DNA from: Candidatus Endonucleibacter bathymodioli
Lineage (GTDB): Bacteria > Pseudomonadota > Gammaproteobacteria > Pseudomonadales > Endozoicomonadaceae
DNA: 64,000 bases
Direction of reading: 5' to 3'
Assembly (NCBI GenBank): GCA_030674915.1
Contig: JASXSV010000017.1
Location: forward strand, 15,673 to 79,672
The notes below the pieces were generated by a model that saw nothing but the letters and a program-made list of their open reading frames with translations, did no database searches and was not told the DNA's origin. Both the position numbers and the translations under genes were made by a program. Numbering within the stretch: the stretch's first letter is position 1; each line of letters begins with the position of its first letter. Below are positions 19,229 to 28,275 of this stretch, one piece after another.

Positions 19229-20085
19229 TGACCAGGACTGACCTGCAGCAACCTAATTCGTCGGCTATCCGCATTTAGTATATCAAAGCGAAAACTGCTG
19301 AGCGTTATCGAGTCATGCCGCTTAGGCATATGTCCAAATTTTTGCATGATAATACCGCCAATAGTGTCGAACTCATCAGCACTAAAGTGAGTTTTAAAGT
19401 GGTTATTAAACTCATCAATAGGTGTTAACGCTTTAACAATAAAGGTGTTATCAGTGGCATTGAGGGGTCTTATAAAGTGCTCTTCCTCAATATCGTGTTC
19501 ATCCTCAATATCACCGACGATTTGCTCCAAGATGTCTTCGATAGTAATCAGACCAGCTACTCCACCAAACTCATCAACAACAATAGCCATATGATTCCTA
19601 TTGACTCGAAACTCTCTTAACAGCACATTAAGTCGCTTACTTTCAGGGATAAATGTTGCTGGCCTTATGAGGTCTTTGATATTGACTTTGCTGTTTTCAA
19701 TGATCAGTGGTAACAAGTCTTTTGCTATTAGCACACCGATGACTTCGTCTTTGGTGTCTACAATAACGGGAAAACGGGAATGTGCGTATTCAATGATCTT
19801 GGGCAAAAACTCTTTAGGCTCTTTATTTTCTTCCACGCAGACCATCTGTGAGCGAGGTATCATTATTTCACGAACTTGCATATCAGCAACCTGAATAGCT
19901 CCTTCAATGATGCTTAGCGCTTCCTCATTAATAATTCCCTTGGTCGAGGCGTCTCTCAGAAGGGCCAGCGCATCATTGAGGTTATGAGGCGTTTTTCTGA
20001 AAATGCGAGATACTCTTTCTATCCATGTTACTGAAGGCTTATCGTCTACTGAGTCGTTATCGTTTAATAAATTGTTGCCGTTCAT
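19225..20085 (-). CDS. corC: CorC/YbeX CBS-domain protein
   Basis: A 286-residue cytoplasmic protein with two CBS domains (starting at REIMIPRSQMVCVEE and at DLIRPATFIPESKRL) and a C-terminal transporter-associated CorC_HlyC domain (SADEFDTIGGIIMQKFGHMPKRH). In E. coli it is linked to magnesium/cobalt efflux through CorA and to ribosome-related stress. It overlaps lnt by 4 bases. A dispersed repeat sits in the 290-base gap between it and ybeY, interrupting what is normally a compact operon. Confidence 0.94.
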   Translation of the reverse strand: MNGNNLLNDNDSVDDKPSVTWIERVSRIFRKTPHNLNDALALLRDASTKGIINEEALSIIEGAIQVADMQVREIMIPRSQMVCVEENKEPKEFLPKIIEYAHSRFPVIVDTKDEVIGVLIAKDLLPLIIENSKVNIKDLIRPATFIPESKRLNVLLREFRVNRNHMAIVVDEFGGVAGLITIEDILEQIVGDIEDEHDIEEEHFIRPLNATDNTFIVKALTPIDEFNNHFKTHFSADEFDTIGGIIMQKFGHMPKRHDSITLSSFRFDILNADSRRIRLLQVSPGQ

Positions 20086-20127
20086 TACCCTGTGCCTTTT
20101 CCCGTGACTGGCGTCAGTTGTGTACTA

Positions 20128-20244
20128 ACTTCTCTTGAGGGTTAGAGGTTGTTGACTGCTATCACCTACCTCAATAACCGACTATTAGGATCATGGGCTT
20201 CGCTCGTTTGCGACCTACTCATACCATTAATGGTACCGCGTATA
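20128..20244. repeat. Dispersed palindromic repeat inside the ybeY-corC gap
   Basis: Shows GAGGTTGTTGACTGCTATCACC, ATCATGGGCTTCGCTCG and GCGACCTACTCATACCATTA, the complete order of family segments, with an end TGGTACCGCGTATA. Confidence 0.75.
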
Positions 20245-20375
20245 ACTCCCATTCTTACAGGATAGGTCTTTGGTTGTCCTCATTTAAACCCTACCCAAAC
20301 ACTAAACACATAGAGCGTCGCTCTTTTAACACCTTCCTGTATACCTGCTACGTGCTAAGAATAATAACTGCATCA

Positions 20376-20837
20376 TCAGTTATTATTCTGGTAGGGATCA
20401 GGATAGCCTAACATCATCATGATTTTTGTTTCCAGTGACTCCATAAATTCTGCCTGATCATCATTAATGTGATCATACCCTAGCAAATGTAATGTGCCAT
20501 GAATGACTATATGAGCCCAATGCGCCTTAAGCGGTTTACCTTGCTGTTTTGATTCCTTCTCAACAGTTGGTGCACAGATAACCAAATCCCCCAGCAATGG
20601 CAGCCCAACTTCAGCGGGGAGATCTGCAGGAAACGATAGTACATTGGTGGGGCCGCTTTTATTGCGCCACTGCTCATTAAGTTTGGCTCCTTCAGTTACA
20701 TCTACAATACGAATACTTATTTCTGATTCGCTTCTATGATTAATGAGAGCTGCTGAAACCCACTTTTGGATGTCAGATAAACTTGGAAGCTGTTTGCTTT
20801 CGCTGGCAATTTGCAGGTCAACACTAATATAAGGCAT
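20376..20837 (-). CDS. ybeY: Endoribonuclease YbeY
   Basis: A 153-residue metalloprotein acting in 16S rRNA 3'-end maturation and ribosome quality control. The diagnostic three-histidine zinc motif is present as HGTLHLLGYDH near residues 114-124, and the family's LNEQWRNKSGPTNVLSFP segment lies upstream. The start overlaps the ybeZ stop by one base (TAATG), so the two are coupled. The C-terminus runs to PDPYQNNN. Confidence 0.96.
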   Translation of the reverse strand: MPYISVDLQIASESKQLPSLSDIQKWVSAALINHRSESEISIRIVDVTEGAKLNEQWRNKSGPTNVLSFPADLPAEVGLPLLGDLVICAPTVEKESKQQGKPLKAHWAHIVIHGTLHLLGYDHINDDQAEFMESLETKIMMMLGYPDPYQNNN

Positions 20838-21829
20838 TACGCCTCTTCTCTAGACAGATCGTAACGATCATAGGCCTGAACAATTCGTTGCACCATAGGG
20901 TGTCGAACTATATCGATAGCAGTAAAATGACTAAAACCAATTCCTCGAACACCTTTCAACACATCAATGCAGTTGATTAGTCCGGATAGCGTGTCTCTGG
21001 GCAAGTCAATTTGAGTGATATCTCCAGTAATTACCGCAGTAGAGCCAAAGCCAATCCGAGTCAGAAACATTTTCATTTGCTCCTTAGTCGTATTTTGTGA
21101 TTCATCAAGAATAATGAATGCGTTGTTAAGCGTTCGTCCACGCATATAAGCGAGTGGCGCAACTTCAATTATGTTTTTTGCAATAAGTTTTTCAACACGC
21201 TCAAAACCAAGCATCTCATAAAGAGCGTCGTAGAGAGGCCTAAGGTAAGGATCTATTTTCTGTGACAGGTCACCGGGGAGAAATCCTAGTTTTTCGCCGG
21301 CTTCCACAGCGGGGCGAACCAGTAGTATTCGCTGCGTCTTTTCTTCCATTAATGCCTGAACAGCACATGCTACTGCGAGGAAAGTTTTCCCAGTGCCTGC
21401 TGGCCCTATGCCAAAATTAATATCATATTCCAGAATTGACTTTACATAGCGTTGTTGATTATACCCCCTAGGGGTAATTGCACCTTTCTTGGTGCGGATG
21501 GATATGGAAGGGGCATTTTCATCGTGCGGACTAGACATTGAGGTAATGGCAGATTCCTGCAGAAAAAGATGAATAGTATCGGGCGTTAAATCTGTTTGTT
21601 TTCCTGTTTCCTCATAAAGTCGGCTTAAGATTTTTTTGGTGGTAGAGGCTTGATCTTGATTGCCAATGATGGTAAATGCATGGCCACGATTACTTATATG
21701 GACACCCAAGCGTTCTTCAATTTGTTTTAGGTGCTGGTTAAATTGTCCACATAATTCTGCGAAGCGCTTTGTGTCCTCCGGCTCAAGAGTGAATTGATAG
21801 ACACTGTCAACATGCTGGGATACGTTCAA
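20837..21829 (-). CDS. ybeZ: PhoH-like ATPase YbeZ
   Basis: A 330-residue PhoH-family P-loop ATPase that partners YbeY in RNA metabolism. Walker A is GPAGTGKT near residue 140. Other features are VRPAVEAGEKLGFLPGDLSQKIDPY, the Walker B strand AFIILDESQNTT and ITGDITQIDLP, all diagnostic. An N-terminal nucleic-acid-binding-like segment (residues 15-75, ISNRGHAFTIIG) precedes the ATPase. It lies downstream of miaB, separated by about 200 bases carrying a dispersed repeat. Confidence 0.95.
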   Translation of the reverse strand: MNVSQHVDSVYQFTLEPEDTKRFAELCGQFNQHLKQIEERLGVHISNRGHAFTIIGNQDQASTTKKILSRLYEETGKQTDLTPDTIHLFLQESAITSMSSPHDENAPSISIRTKKGAITPRGYNQQRYVKSILEYDINFGIGPAGTGKTFLAVACAVQALMEEKTQRILLVRPAVEAGEKLGFLPGDLSQKIDPYLRPLYDALYEMLGFERVEKLIAKNIIEVAPLAYMRGRTLNNAFIILDESQNTTKEQMKMFLTRIGFGSTAVITGDITQIDLPRDTLSGLINCIDVLKGVRGIGFSHFTAIDIVRHPMVQRIVQAYDRYDLSREEA

Positions 21830-21949
21830 GTTTCTTAATCAGCCTTTACTGCAAATCATACATGCAAGCATATACTTCTATTCACTTCATGCAAAGTAAT
21901 AGAGTTAAAGTACAACACGAATATACTAATTCCCCTAGAAAATGTGCGG

Positions 21950-22052
21950 TTATTGATCACTCTCACCAACCCCATTTACCTGTTACTCATTGCCACACAG
22001 GGCTTTAACTCCCTTTTAGTGCCGACTCACACCTGCAATGGTAACGGGTATA
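21950..22052. repeat. Dispersed palindromic repeat overlapping the miaB 3' end
   Basis: GTTATTGATCACTCTCACC through CTCACACCTGCAATGGTAAC, ending CGGGTATA. The terminal inverted-repeat arm overlaps the last codons of miaB, providing its stop codon. Confidence 0.75.
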
Positions 22053-23403
22053 AATCTAGTTCTGAGCGCTGTAATCTTCCCCTCAAAGAGTTCGGTAACG
22101 CTTCTGTTATCTCTATATCAGCAAATCGTCCGATAAGGCGAGGGTTACCGTACTGGAAGTTGACAATTCTATTGCATTCGGTTCTTCCCGTCAGTTGACC
22201 GGGGTCCTTTTTGGAATAACCTGTTACCAGAATGCGCTGGATACTGCCTGCTAGTCTTCTACTAATTCGCGCTGCATTCTGATTGATGCAATCCTGAAGA
22301 ATCTGTAATCGCTTCTTTTTTACGTCTATAGGCACTTCATCCAGCATATCTGAGGCCGGAGTTCCAGGTCGACGGCTATATATAAAACTAAACGATGTAT
22401 CAAACCCCACACTGGTAATGAGATTCATGGTCTCCTCGAAATCCTTATCACTTTCGTCAGGGAAGCCAACGATAAAGTCTGATGAGAGGCTTAGTGAGGG
22501 CCTAATTTTGCGGAGTTTGTGAATTTTTGCTTTATACTCCAAAGCCGTGTGGTCACGCTTCATCATAGCGAGCACTCGGTCAGAGCCGCTTTGTACAGGC
22601 AGGTGAAGATGGCTGACTAGCTCAGGAACTTCGGCATAGACATTAATCAGGCTCTTAGAAAACTCCATAGGATGGGATGTGGTAAAACGAATCCGGTCAA
22701 TACCTTCGATGGCAGCAACAAGAGTGATTAGCTCTGCAAGGTCGCAGGTAGAGCCATCATGCATTTCTCCTAGATAAGCATTAACATTCTGCCCCAATAA
22801 GTTGATCTCTCGGACACCTTTCCCTGCCAGCCCAGTACACTCGGCAAGAACATCATCCGCTGGCCGGCTAGCCTCAGGGCCGCGGGTATAAGGAACAATG
22901 CAAAATGTGCAGTATTTACTACACCCCTCCATGACTGATACAAAAGCGCTTGGCCCGTCAACACTGGGTTCCGGCAATCGATCAAATTTTTCCATTTCAG
23001 GAAAACTGACATCAACTACAGGCTTACGGCTTGTCTTGGATGCATCGATCATTTCTGGAAGGCGGTGTAAGGTTTGTGGACCAAAAATAACATCAATATT
23101 AGGTGCTCTCTTGCGGATAGCATCCCCCTCTTGGCTAGCTACACAACCTCCAACGGCAATTATGACATTAGGACTTTTCTTTTTAAGACGCGTCCAACGC
23201 CCTAGCTGGTGAAAAAGTTTTTCTTGTGCTTTCTCACGCACTGAGCAGGTATTAATTAACAGCACATCCGCTTCTTCTTGGTTGTCAGTCAACTCCATAG
23301 AGTGAGTTGCCGCAAGAAGATCCGCCATACGGGTAGAATCATACACGTTCATTTGGCAGCCGTGGGTTTTGATAAAAAGCTTTTTTGTTCTTTCAGACGA
23401 CAA
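22027..23403 (-). CDS. miaB: tRNA-2-methylthio-N6-dimethylallyladenosine synthase
   Basis: Radical-SAM methylthiotransferase that modifies A37 of tRNAs reading UNN codons. The N-terminal UPF0004 domain has cluster cysteines in [18 protein letters not shown] and VGGCVAS. The radical-SAM CxxxCxxC is CSKYCTFC near residue 160. A C-terminal TRAM domain includes [20 protein letters not shown]. The 458-residue length is normal. The last residues (YPLPLQV) and the stop codon are encoded by the terminal arm of a dispersed repeat, so the native C-terminus has probably been replaced. Confidence 0.97.
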   Translation of the reverse strand: MSSERTKKLFIKTHGCQMNVYDSTRMADLLAATHSMELTDNQEEADVLLINTCSVREKAQEKLFHQLGRWTRLKKKSPNVIIAVGGCVASQEGDAIRKRAPNIDVIFGPQTLHRLPEMIDASKTSRKPVVDVSFPEMEKFDRLPEPSVDGPSAFVSVMEGCSKYCTFCIVPYTRGPEASRPADDVLAECTGLAGKGVREINLLGQNVNAYLGEMHDGSTCDLAELITLVAAIEGIDRIRFTTSHPMEFSKSLINVYAEVPELVSHLHLPVQSGSDRVLAMMKRDHTALEYKAKIHKLRKIRPSLSLSSDFIVGFPDESDKDFEETMNLITSVGFDTSFSFIYSRRPGTPASDMLDEVPIDVKKKRLQILQDCINQNAARISRRLAGSIQRILVTGYSKKDPGQLTGRTECNRIVNFQYGNPRLIGRFADIEITEALPNSLRGRLQRSELDLYPLPLQV

Positions 23404-23886
23404 AGCGATGGCCTATTATTCAAGAATATTGTTCGGTAGGTGGGGATTATACTGCGCCTAATTGATAGTGGGTAGTCGAAACCATGTTTTTTTCCATGAT
23501 CCTCTGTCATCCATCGTTAGGAAGTGTTATTTCTATACTCGTTATCATGAAGGTGCAAGACGGTGACACATGAGCTCAGCTCCATTAGCCTATGAGCATT
23601 AGCCGCGTGAGATTGGTCAACAACCTCTCTCTTTCAAAAGAAATTGCCGTATGCCGATTTTAAGACTAGACCTCATTCCCTGGCCGTTCCCGCGGACTTT
23701 CCCCATAGCTGATTGCCTTCATTTTTAATTACTTTGGCATAAGGCTACCATTAAGATACAATTCCACAACCCTAAACTAGATTGTGGCTGAGGTGTATGT
23801 GTTATCCTTTTGATTTCATGACAGACATTTGATGCATCGAGAACGAAGCTCGGTACCTTTTTATTAACTAAGTAGCCAGAGATGCA
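23404..23886. other. Gap between miaB and DUF1820 gene
   Basis: About 480 bases between divergent genes. It contains a degenerate dispersed repeat at about 23535-23640 (ACTCGTTATCATGAAGGTG, GCTCAGCTCCATTAGCCTA, GTCAACAACCTCTC). Nothing else is recognised. Confidence 0.5.
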
Positions 23887-24210
23887 ATGTCGAATAAGCA
23901 GATTTTTCGTGTCATTTTTCAAAACCAAGGTGAGATATTTGAAGTTTATGCGCGTCACGTATTTCAGAGTGAACTCTGGGGGTTCATAGAGGTAGAAGAA
24001 TTCATCTTTGGTGAGAAAAGCAGATTATTGGTCGACCCCGCCGAAGAGAAGCTTAAAATAACTTTTGACGGCGTCAAGCGTAGCTATATTCCACTAGCAT
24101 CGATAGTGCGTATAGATGAAGTCGATAAAGAGGACGTAGGCAAGGTTCTTGAATTAAAAAATGGTAATATCAAACCGTTTCCAGTCCCTCCTGCACCACC
24201 CCCTGTTTAG
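23887..24210 (+). CDS. DUF1820 family protein
   Basis: A 107-residue protein matching the small gammaproteobacterial DUF1820 family: IFRVIFQNQGEIFEVYARHVFQ, then LWGFIEVEEFIFGE and LLVDPAEEKLKITFDGVKRSYIPLASIVRIDEV, ending in a proline-rich tail (PFPVPPAPPPV). Its function is unknown. In other gammaproteobacteria it is found near miaB and the phoH-like gene, as here. Confidence 0.9.
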   Translation: MSNKQIFRVIFQNQGEIFEVYARHVFQSELWGFIEVEEFIFGEKSRLLVDPAEEKLKITFDGVKRSYIPLASIVRIDEVDKEDVGKVLELKNGNIKPFPVPPAPPPV

Positions 24211-24769
24211 GCTATTTATTGTTTCTTATAAATGCGTCAAATCAGTCCGAAGTTTTGATTTAAAAAGGGTGCAGAGCTGACCAGAGCTACCATGAAATAC
24301 TTCTGATCACTGTGTTGCGCAGCTGTTGCGTGCGCGCACTTCCTGTTACCCTTGAGACGAAACCCCAAAAACCTACGAGGCGTAGGTGATACTGGTGAAT
24401 GTGAGCAGTCCACCATCTCACACATTTTAGATGGATAGGATTATTTATTGTTCAAAAACATAATTTAAAAAGTTACATAGACAAGTAGAAACAGAAACAG
24501 GCGCCAAAAGCTCACCTGCTGCCCAAGAAAAGACCCCTACTCAAAACCTAGGCCGCTTGTTGACTAATATATAGATGCGCTACCAGACGAAACTTCGATG
24601 CACTTCTCGCCTAGGTTTTCATTTTTAAGAGCACGAAATTAACAGCATAAGGCCATAATAATATGAAAAAATTAATACTATCCACACGGTACAACCTATT
24701 CTCTTTAATGGTGCTAGATTACTGACTGACCCCTCATTCAATGGTAACTGGCATAAAAACAAACTATTC
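24211..24769. other. Gap between DUF1820 and lipid-kinase genes
   Basis: About 560 bases between convergent genes. It holds a repeat fragment at 24352-24435 (CCTACGAGGCGTAGGTGAT, ATCTCACACATTTTAGATGG). A perfect 11 bp inverted repeat AAAACCTAGGC (24543-24553) / GCCTAGGTTTT (24609-24619) brackets 55 bases and may be another small non-autonomous element. Confidence 0.55.
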
Positions 24770-26041
24770 CTATGCGCCTTCCATAGTTTTAATCTTGTAG
24801 CTTTTAGGCAACCACTCTATAGTAATAGGCAGAATCCCTACATTTTCACCCCCATCAATTTGAAAAGGAATTACAGAATCACCATGTGCCTCAATTGCTA
24901 ACATTACTTCTGCATTTAATTCAATGGTTTTACTATAGGCATGAGAATCTTTAGTATGATCTCCGTTCTTGAAATGCTTGAAATGGCGTATTTTCCTGAA
25001 CATATTCATGTCATCAATAAAGGACATATAGGCTTTATCTCCTTGCACTTTAGCGTTCGGATGAATTTTAAAGCCCCCACCAAAATATGGTGCCACAGTG
25101 GCGACACCAAAAGTGAGTTTCCTCATATGTAAAATTTCTTCTCGGCACTGCTCATCAACATGATTCGTTAGAAGGAACTTGTAATTCTGACACTCAATTT
25201 CTATACGCTCATCACTCTGATTTGTAACATCCCCACGTTTTTGAAACATACTGACAGTAACTTTGGTTTTAGGCGGATTAATAACTGCTAACACTGCTGC
25301 AATATTATATTGTGTTTTTCCACTTACACGCCTAAATACTGGTCTTAAAATAACCGGCGGCTCATTTTGCAACGTTCCAATTTTACATGAAACACCAAAG
25401 CTTAGCCCAACAAATGAACAGCAAGCTTCCTTTGCAGATGTCACCTCAAAGCATCCTACTAGCGTCGCTTGACCATTTATTGCAATGTCTACAGCTCTTT
25501 CTCTTGCTGCATCTGTTTTCTCAATTGGTATGTTTAACCCTTGCGCTAAACTATTTCCTAAGCCAAAAGGAAGAACAGCCAAGGTATAATCAATTTTATC
25601 TACCCGATTCTTTCCATGAAGCGTGCTTGCAATTTGACTGAAAGTACCATCGCCTCCAACAGAAACAATAGTAGTCATATGACCTTTGTTTAATTCTATC
25701 TCCCCTGTACTCATGAGACTAAAAACAAGATCACCCGCATCTATAAAAATAGTAGGGAGTCCTATCATCCTTCCACTTTTGAGTGACTTGATAAATTTTT
25801 CGCCCTGAATACCTGTTCTAAACACCTTGAATGTTTTCCCATCTTGCTCCACTTGCTTTTTTATGTCGCTCTCCATACTATCCCATATTCTTCCACATGT
25901 GCCACCTCCAGATGTAGGGTTAACAATGAAAATAATCTCTTCTCCAGCGTATAAACTAGCGGCATAAAGCATGATTAGAAGCGAGGTAAGAAACTTACAT
26001 ATAGAAAACGTAGGTCGTATATTGCACAGCATGCAGAACAA
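24770..26041 (-). CDS. Exported diacylglycerol/sphingosine-kinase-like protein
   Basis: A 423-residue lipid-kinase homologue. The DAGK catalytic domain is clear: FIVNPTSGGGTCGRIW (nucleotide-binding), VSVGGDGTFSQIAS (GGDGT motif), LPFGLGNSLAQGL, and the C-terminal FQIDGGENVGILPITIEWLP. Unusually, residues 13-32 form a hydrophobic stretch ending in SLYA-GEE, a plausible signal peptide, whereas bacterial YegS/DgkB-type enzymes are cytoplasmic. Cysteines are unusually common. If exported, it would act on lipids outside the bacterial cytoplasm where ATP is absent, so a host-cell role is an inference. It stands alone. Confidence 0.8.
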   Translation of the reverse strand: MFCMLCNIRPTFSICKFLTSLLIMLYAASLYAGEEIIFIVNPTSGGGTCGRIWDSMESDIKKQVEQDGKTFKVFRTGIQGEKFIKSLKSGRMIGLPTIFIDAGDLVFSLMSTGEIELNKGHMTTIVSVGGDGTFSQIASTLHGKNRVDKIDYTLAVLPFGLGNSLAQGLNIPIEKTDAARERAVDIAINGQATLVGCFEVTSAKEACCSFVGLSFGVSCKIGTLQNEPPVILRPVFRRVSGKTQYNIAAVLAVINPPKTKVTVSMFQKRGDVTNQSDERIEIECQNYKFLLTNHVDEQCREEILHMRKLTFGVATVAPYFGGGFKIHPNAKVQGDKAYMSFIDDMNMFRKIRHFKHFKNGDHTKDSHAYSKTIELNAEVMLAIEAHGDSVIPFQIDGGENVGILPITIEWLPKSYKIKTMEGA

Positions 26042-26185
26042 CTCCTTTTTAACATTTAATTTAAGCGCAGATCATAACAAACCATCAAAACATATCCAAG
26101 ATAACGAAAGGAATAAAATATAACTCCTAATCCTTATTACTCCATAAACTTCTTGGTTCCTAAATCTCTTATATTCTAAGCTCCC

Positions 26186-26226
26186 TCTTGTTTGTATACA
26201 CTTACACCTTCAATGGTAACGGACGT
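26186..26226. repeat. Dispersed repeat terminus overlapping the tpm 3' end
   Basis: CTTACACCTTCAATGGTAAC followed by GGACG is the terminal arm of the dispersed family; the rest of the element is not evident on the outer side. Read on the minus strand it encodes the final PLPLKV and stop of tpm. Confidence 0.7.
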
Positions 26227-26882
26227 AGTAACCATGTGTTTTCAACAGCATCGCATCTTCCTTTCAATCCCTCGTCAACATTTATGCTATCAATTAGAGT
26301 AATATTGTAGCGCCTTCCATATAGGGACTGGATTTCTTCCTGACTAATGGAGAAAGGAGGGCCAGGCATTAGCTCTTGATCATATTCATAGCAGATTAAA
26401 AGCTGTTTTTTTTGTGCGACAATGCCTATTAGGTGCTCTACATATCGCTTCCTCATATCACCAGGCAGCGCGACTAACGCTGCTCTATCATACACTGCAT
26501 CTATCTTGCCCAGGGTTTCACCATGTAAACTGAAGATATCTCCAACAAAAACATCTAAATTGTGTGCTGTATAGTGGATAAATGCACCATCAATGAATAG
26601 TTTTGGCTCTAAGCCACTTTCTGTAAATAGCTGATCAACAGCCAATTTGCTCAGTTCAACCCCTGCGGCCAAGTAGCCGTTGGCAAGGAACCATGAAATA
26701 TCACGAGTTTTACCGCAAAGCGGTAAAAATATTCTACTGCCCGCATCAAGTGATAACTTGTTGAAGTGCTCCAGCAAAAGTGGGTGAGTGTCACTTTTAT
26801 GAAAGCCGATATCACTGGCTTCCCAACGTCTGTGCCAAAATTGTGGATTCACTTTTTTCTTCCTGGAGGGGATGGATATCAT
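26202..26882 (-). CDS. tpm: Thiopurine S-methyltransferase family protein
   Basis: SAM-dependent methyltransferase of up to 226 residues. The opening FWHRRWEASDIGFHKSDTHP is the hallmark of bacterial TPMT, followed by FLPLCGKTRDISWFLANGYLAAGVELS (SAM site) and DAVYDRAALVALPGDMRKRYV. Bacterial members methylate thiopurines and metalloid compounds such as tellurite or selenite; the native substrate here is unknown. ATG at 26882 and a GTG at 26852 (with AGGAAG just upstream) are both possible starts. It follows norM by 7 bases and is probably co-transcribed. The C-terminal PLPLKV is repeat-derived. Confidence 0.88.
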   Translation of the reverse strand: MISIPSRKKKVNPQFWHRRWEASDIGFHKSDTHPLLLEHFNKLSLDAGSRIFLPLCGKTRDISWFLANGYLAAGVELSKLAVDQLFTESGLEPKLFIDGAFIHYTAHNLDVFVGDIFSLHGETLGKIDAVYDRAALVALPGDMRKRYVEHLIGIVAQKKQLLICYEYDQELMPGPPFSISQEEIQSLYGRRYNITLIDSINVDEGLKGRCDAVENTWLLRPLPLKV

Positions 26883-26889
26883 TCACGGC

Positions 26890-28275
26890 CTAAACTGCTA
26901 TTTTAGTTTTTTCGATCTCTCGACGGCTGACTATTCTAAAACGTACTGCCAGTTGTGGTGCCGCGACCAACATGGCTGTTAGCAGACCAATCCACAGTCC
27001 GTGAGGCCCCATAGATTCGGTAATAACATCTGTTAATCCAAGCAGATAACCAAAAGGCAGAGCAATAACCCAGCAGGCTACCAGAATCATTATCATTGGT
27101 ATACGCGTGTCTTTGTAGCCGCGTAAAGCACCAATAGAAGCAATTTGTATGGCATCAAAAAACTGGAAAAGAGCTGCAAAGAACAACAGCTCAACCGCCA
27201 GAGCACGGACTGCAGGATTAACAGTATAAAAGGATGCTATTTGTTCAGAGAAGATCAGTATTGCAGTAGCGCTGATACAGGCGCCGAACAGTGCTGTTAA
27301 GATGCCAGAATAACCTATGAAGGCGGCTTTTTCCGGATTCCCAGCACCTATCGCCTGGCTTGTTCGAACAGTTAATCCCATTGAAAGACTTAAGGGCACC
27401 ATGAAGGTAATACTTGAAAAGTTTAGAGCAATTTGGTGACCTGCAACTATGGTGGTGCCAAGCTTACCTATAACCAAGGCGATAGCACAAAAAATACCCG
27501 CTTCAAAAAAGAAAGCCAAACCTATTGGTATGCCTAATTTTATGAGAATGATGATAGCTTTTGCATCAGGCATTTCTAACTTGGTGAAAATATCTGATTT
27601 TTTATGGTAATTACTGAACGAAACAAAAGCTAACATCAGCATGAACATTAAGCAAAAACAGATGGAAGTTGCATAACCGCAACCGACTCCACCTAGTTCA
27701 GGAAAGCCAAAATTGCCGTATATTAATAGGTAGTTTAGAGGGATATTGACCAGCAATGCTAGCAGACTAATTATCATAGATGGTTTGGTTTTGGAACAGC
27801 CTTCACAGTAACAGACCAACACCTCGTACATACAAATAGCCGGAACACCCCAGGAAAGAGCTACCAGGTAATCGGTTGTTTTTTCAATTAGCAGTGGTGA
27901 GATTTCTAGAAGTATAAGAATCCATTCTGTGTGCTGCAAAAATATAAAACCAATCAAGCCCAGTGCCACGGCTATCCAGTTTGCTTGCCTCACAAGTGAT
28001 CCAATCTGTTGCGATTTGCCAGCGCCATACAGGCGAGCAACCATCAGAGTCGTTGCTATGAGAGTACCGCGGATTAATAAATAGACAGGCATCCATATGC
28101 TGGTGCCTATAGCTATTGCTGCTAAATCCTCAGTTGAATAGTGCCCAGCCATACTGGTATCAGTAAAGCTCATGCCAATTATCGCCAGCTGCGCTACCAA
28201 AATAGGGCAGGAAAGGTAGAGGAGCTCTTTTAGCTCTATGAAATAACGTATAAGAAGAGAGGAGCTTGTTATCAT
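26890..28275 (-). CDS. norM: MATE-family multidrug efflux transporter (NorM-like)
   Basis: Inner-membrane cation-coupled antiporter of 461 residues with about twelve membrane segments arranged as two homologous halves. Family signatures include LSCPILVAQLAIIGMSFTDTSMAGHYS at the N-terminus, LNYLLIYGNFGFPELGGVGCGYAT in the first half and GLTVRTSQAIGAGNPEKA in the second. It is expected to expel cationic drugs or dyes in exchange for Na+ or H+. It is the first gene of a unit with tpm. Confidence 0.92.
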   Translation of the reverse strand: MITSSSLLIRYFIELKELLYLSCPILVAQLAIIGMSFTDTSMAGHYSTEDLAAIAIGTSIWMPVYLLIRGTLIATTLMVARLYGAGKSQQIGSLVRQANWIAVALGLIGFIFLQHTEWILILLEISPLLIEKTTDYLVALSWGVPAICMYEVLVCYCEGCSKTKPSMIISLLALLVNIPLNYLLIYGNFGFPELGGVGCGYATSICFCLMFMLMLAFVSFSNYHKKSDIFTKLEMPDAKAIIILIKLGIPIGLAFFFEAGIFCAIALVIGKLGTTIVAGHQIALNFSSITFMVPLSLSMGLTVRTSQAIGAGNPEKAAFIGYSGILTALFGACISATAILIFSEQIASFYTVNPAVRALAVELLFFAALFQFFDAIQIASIGALRGYKDTRIPMIMILVACWVIALPFGYLLGLTDVITESMGPHGLWIGLLTAMLVAAPQLAVRFRIVSRREIEKTKIAV

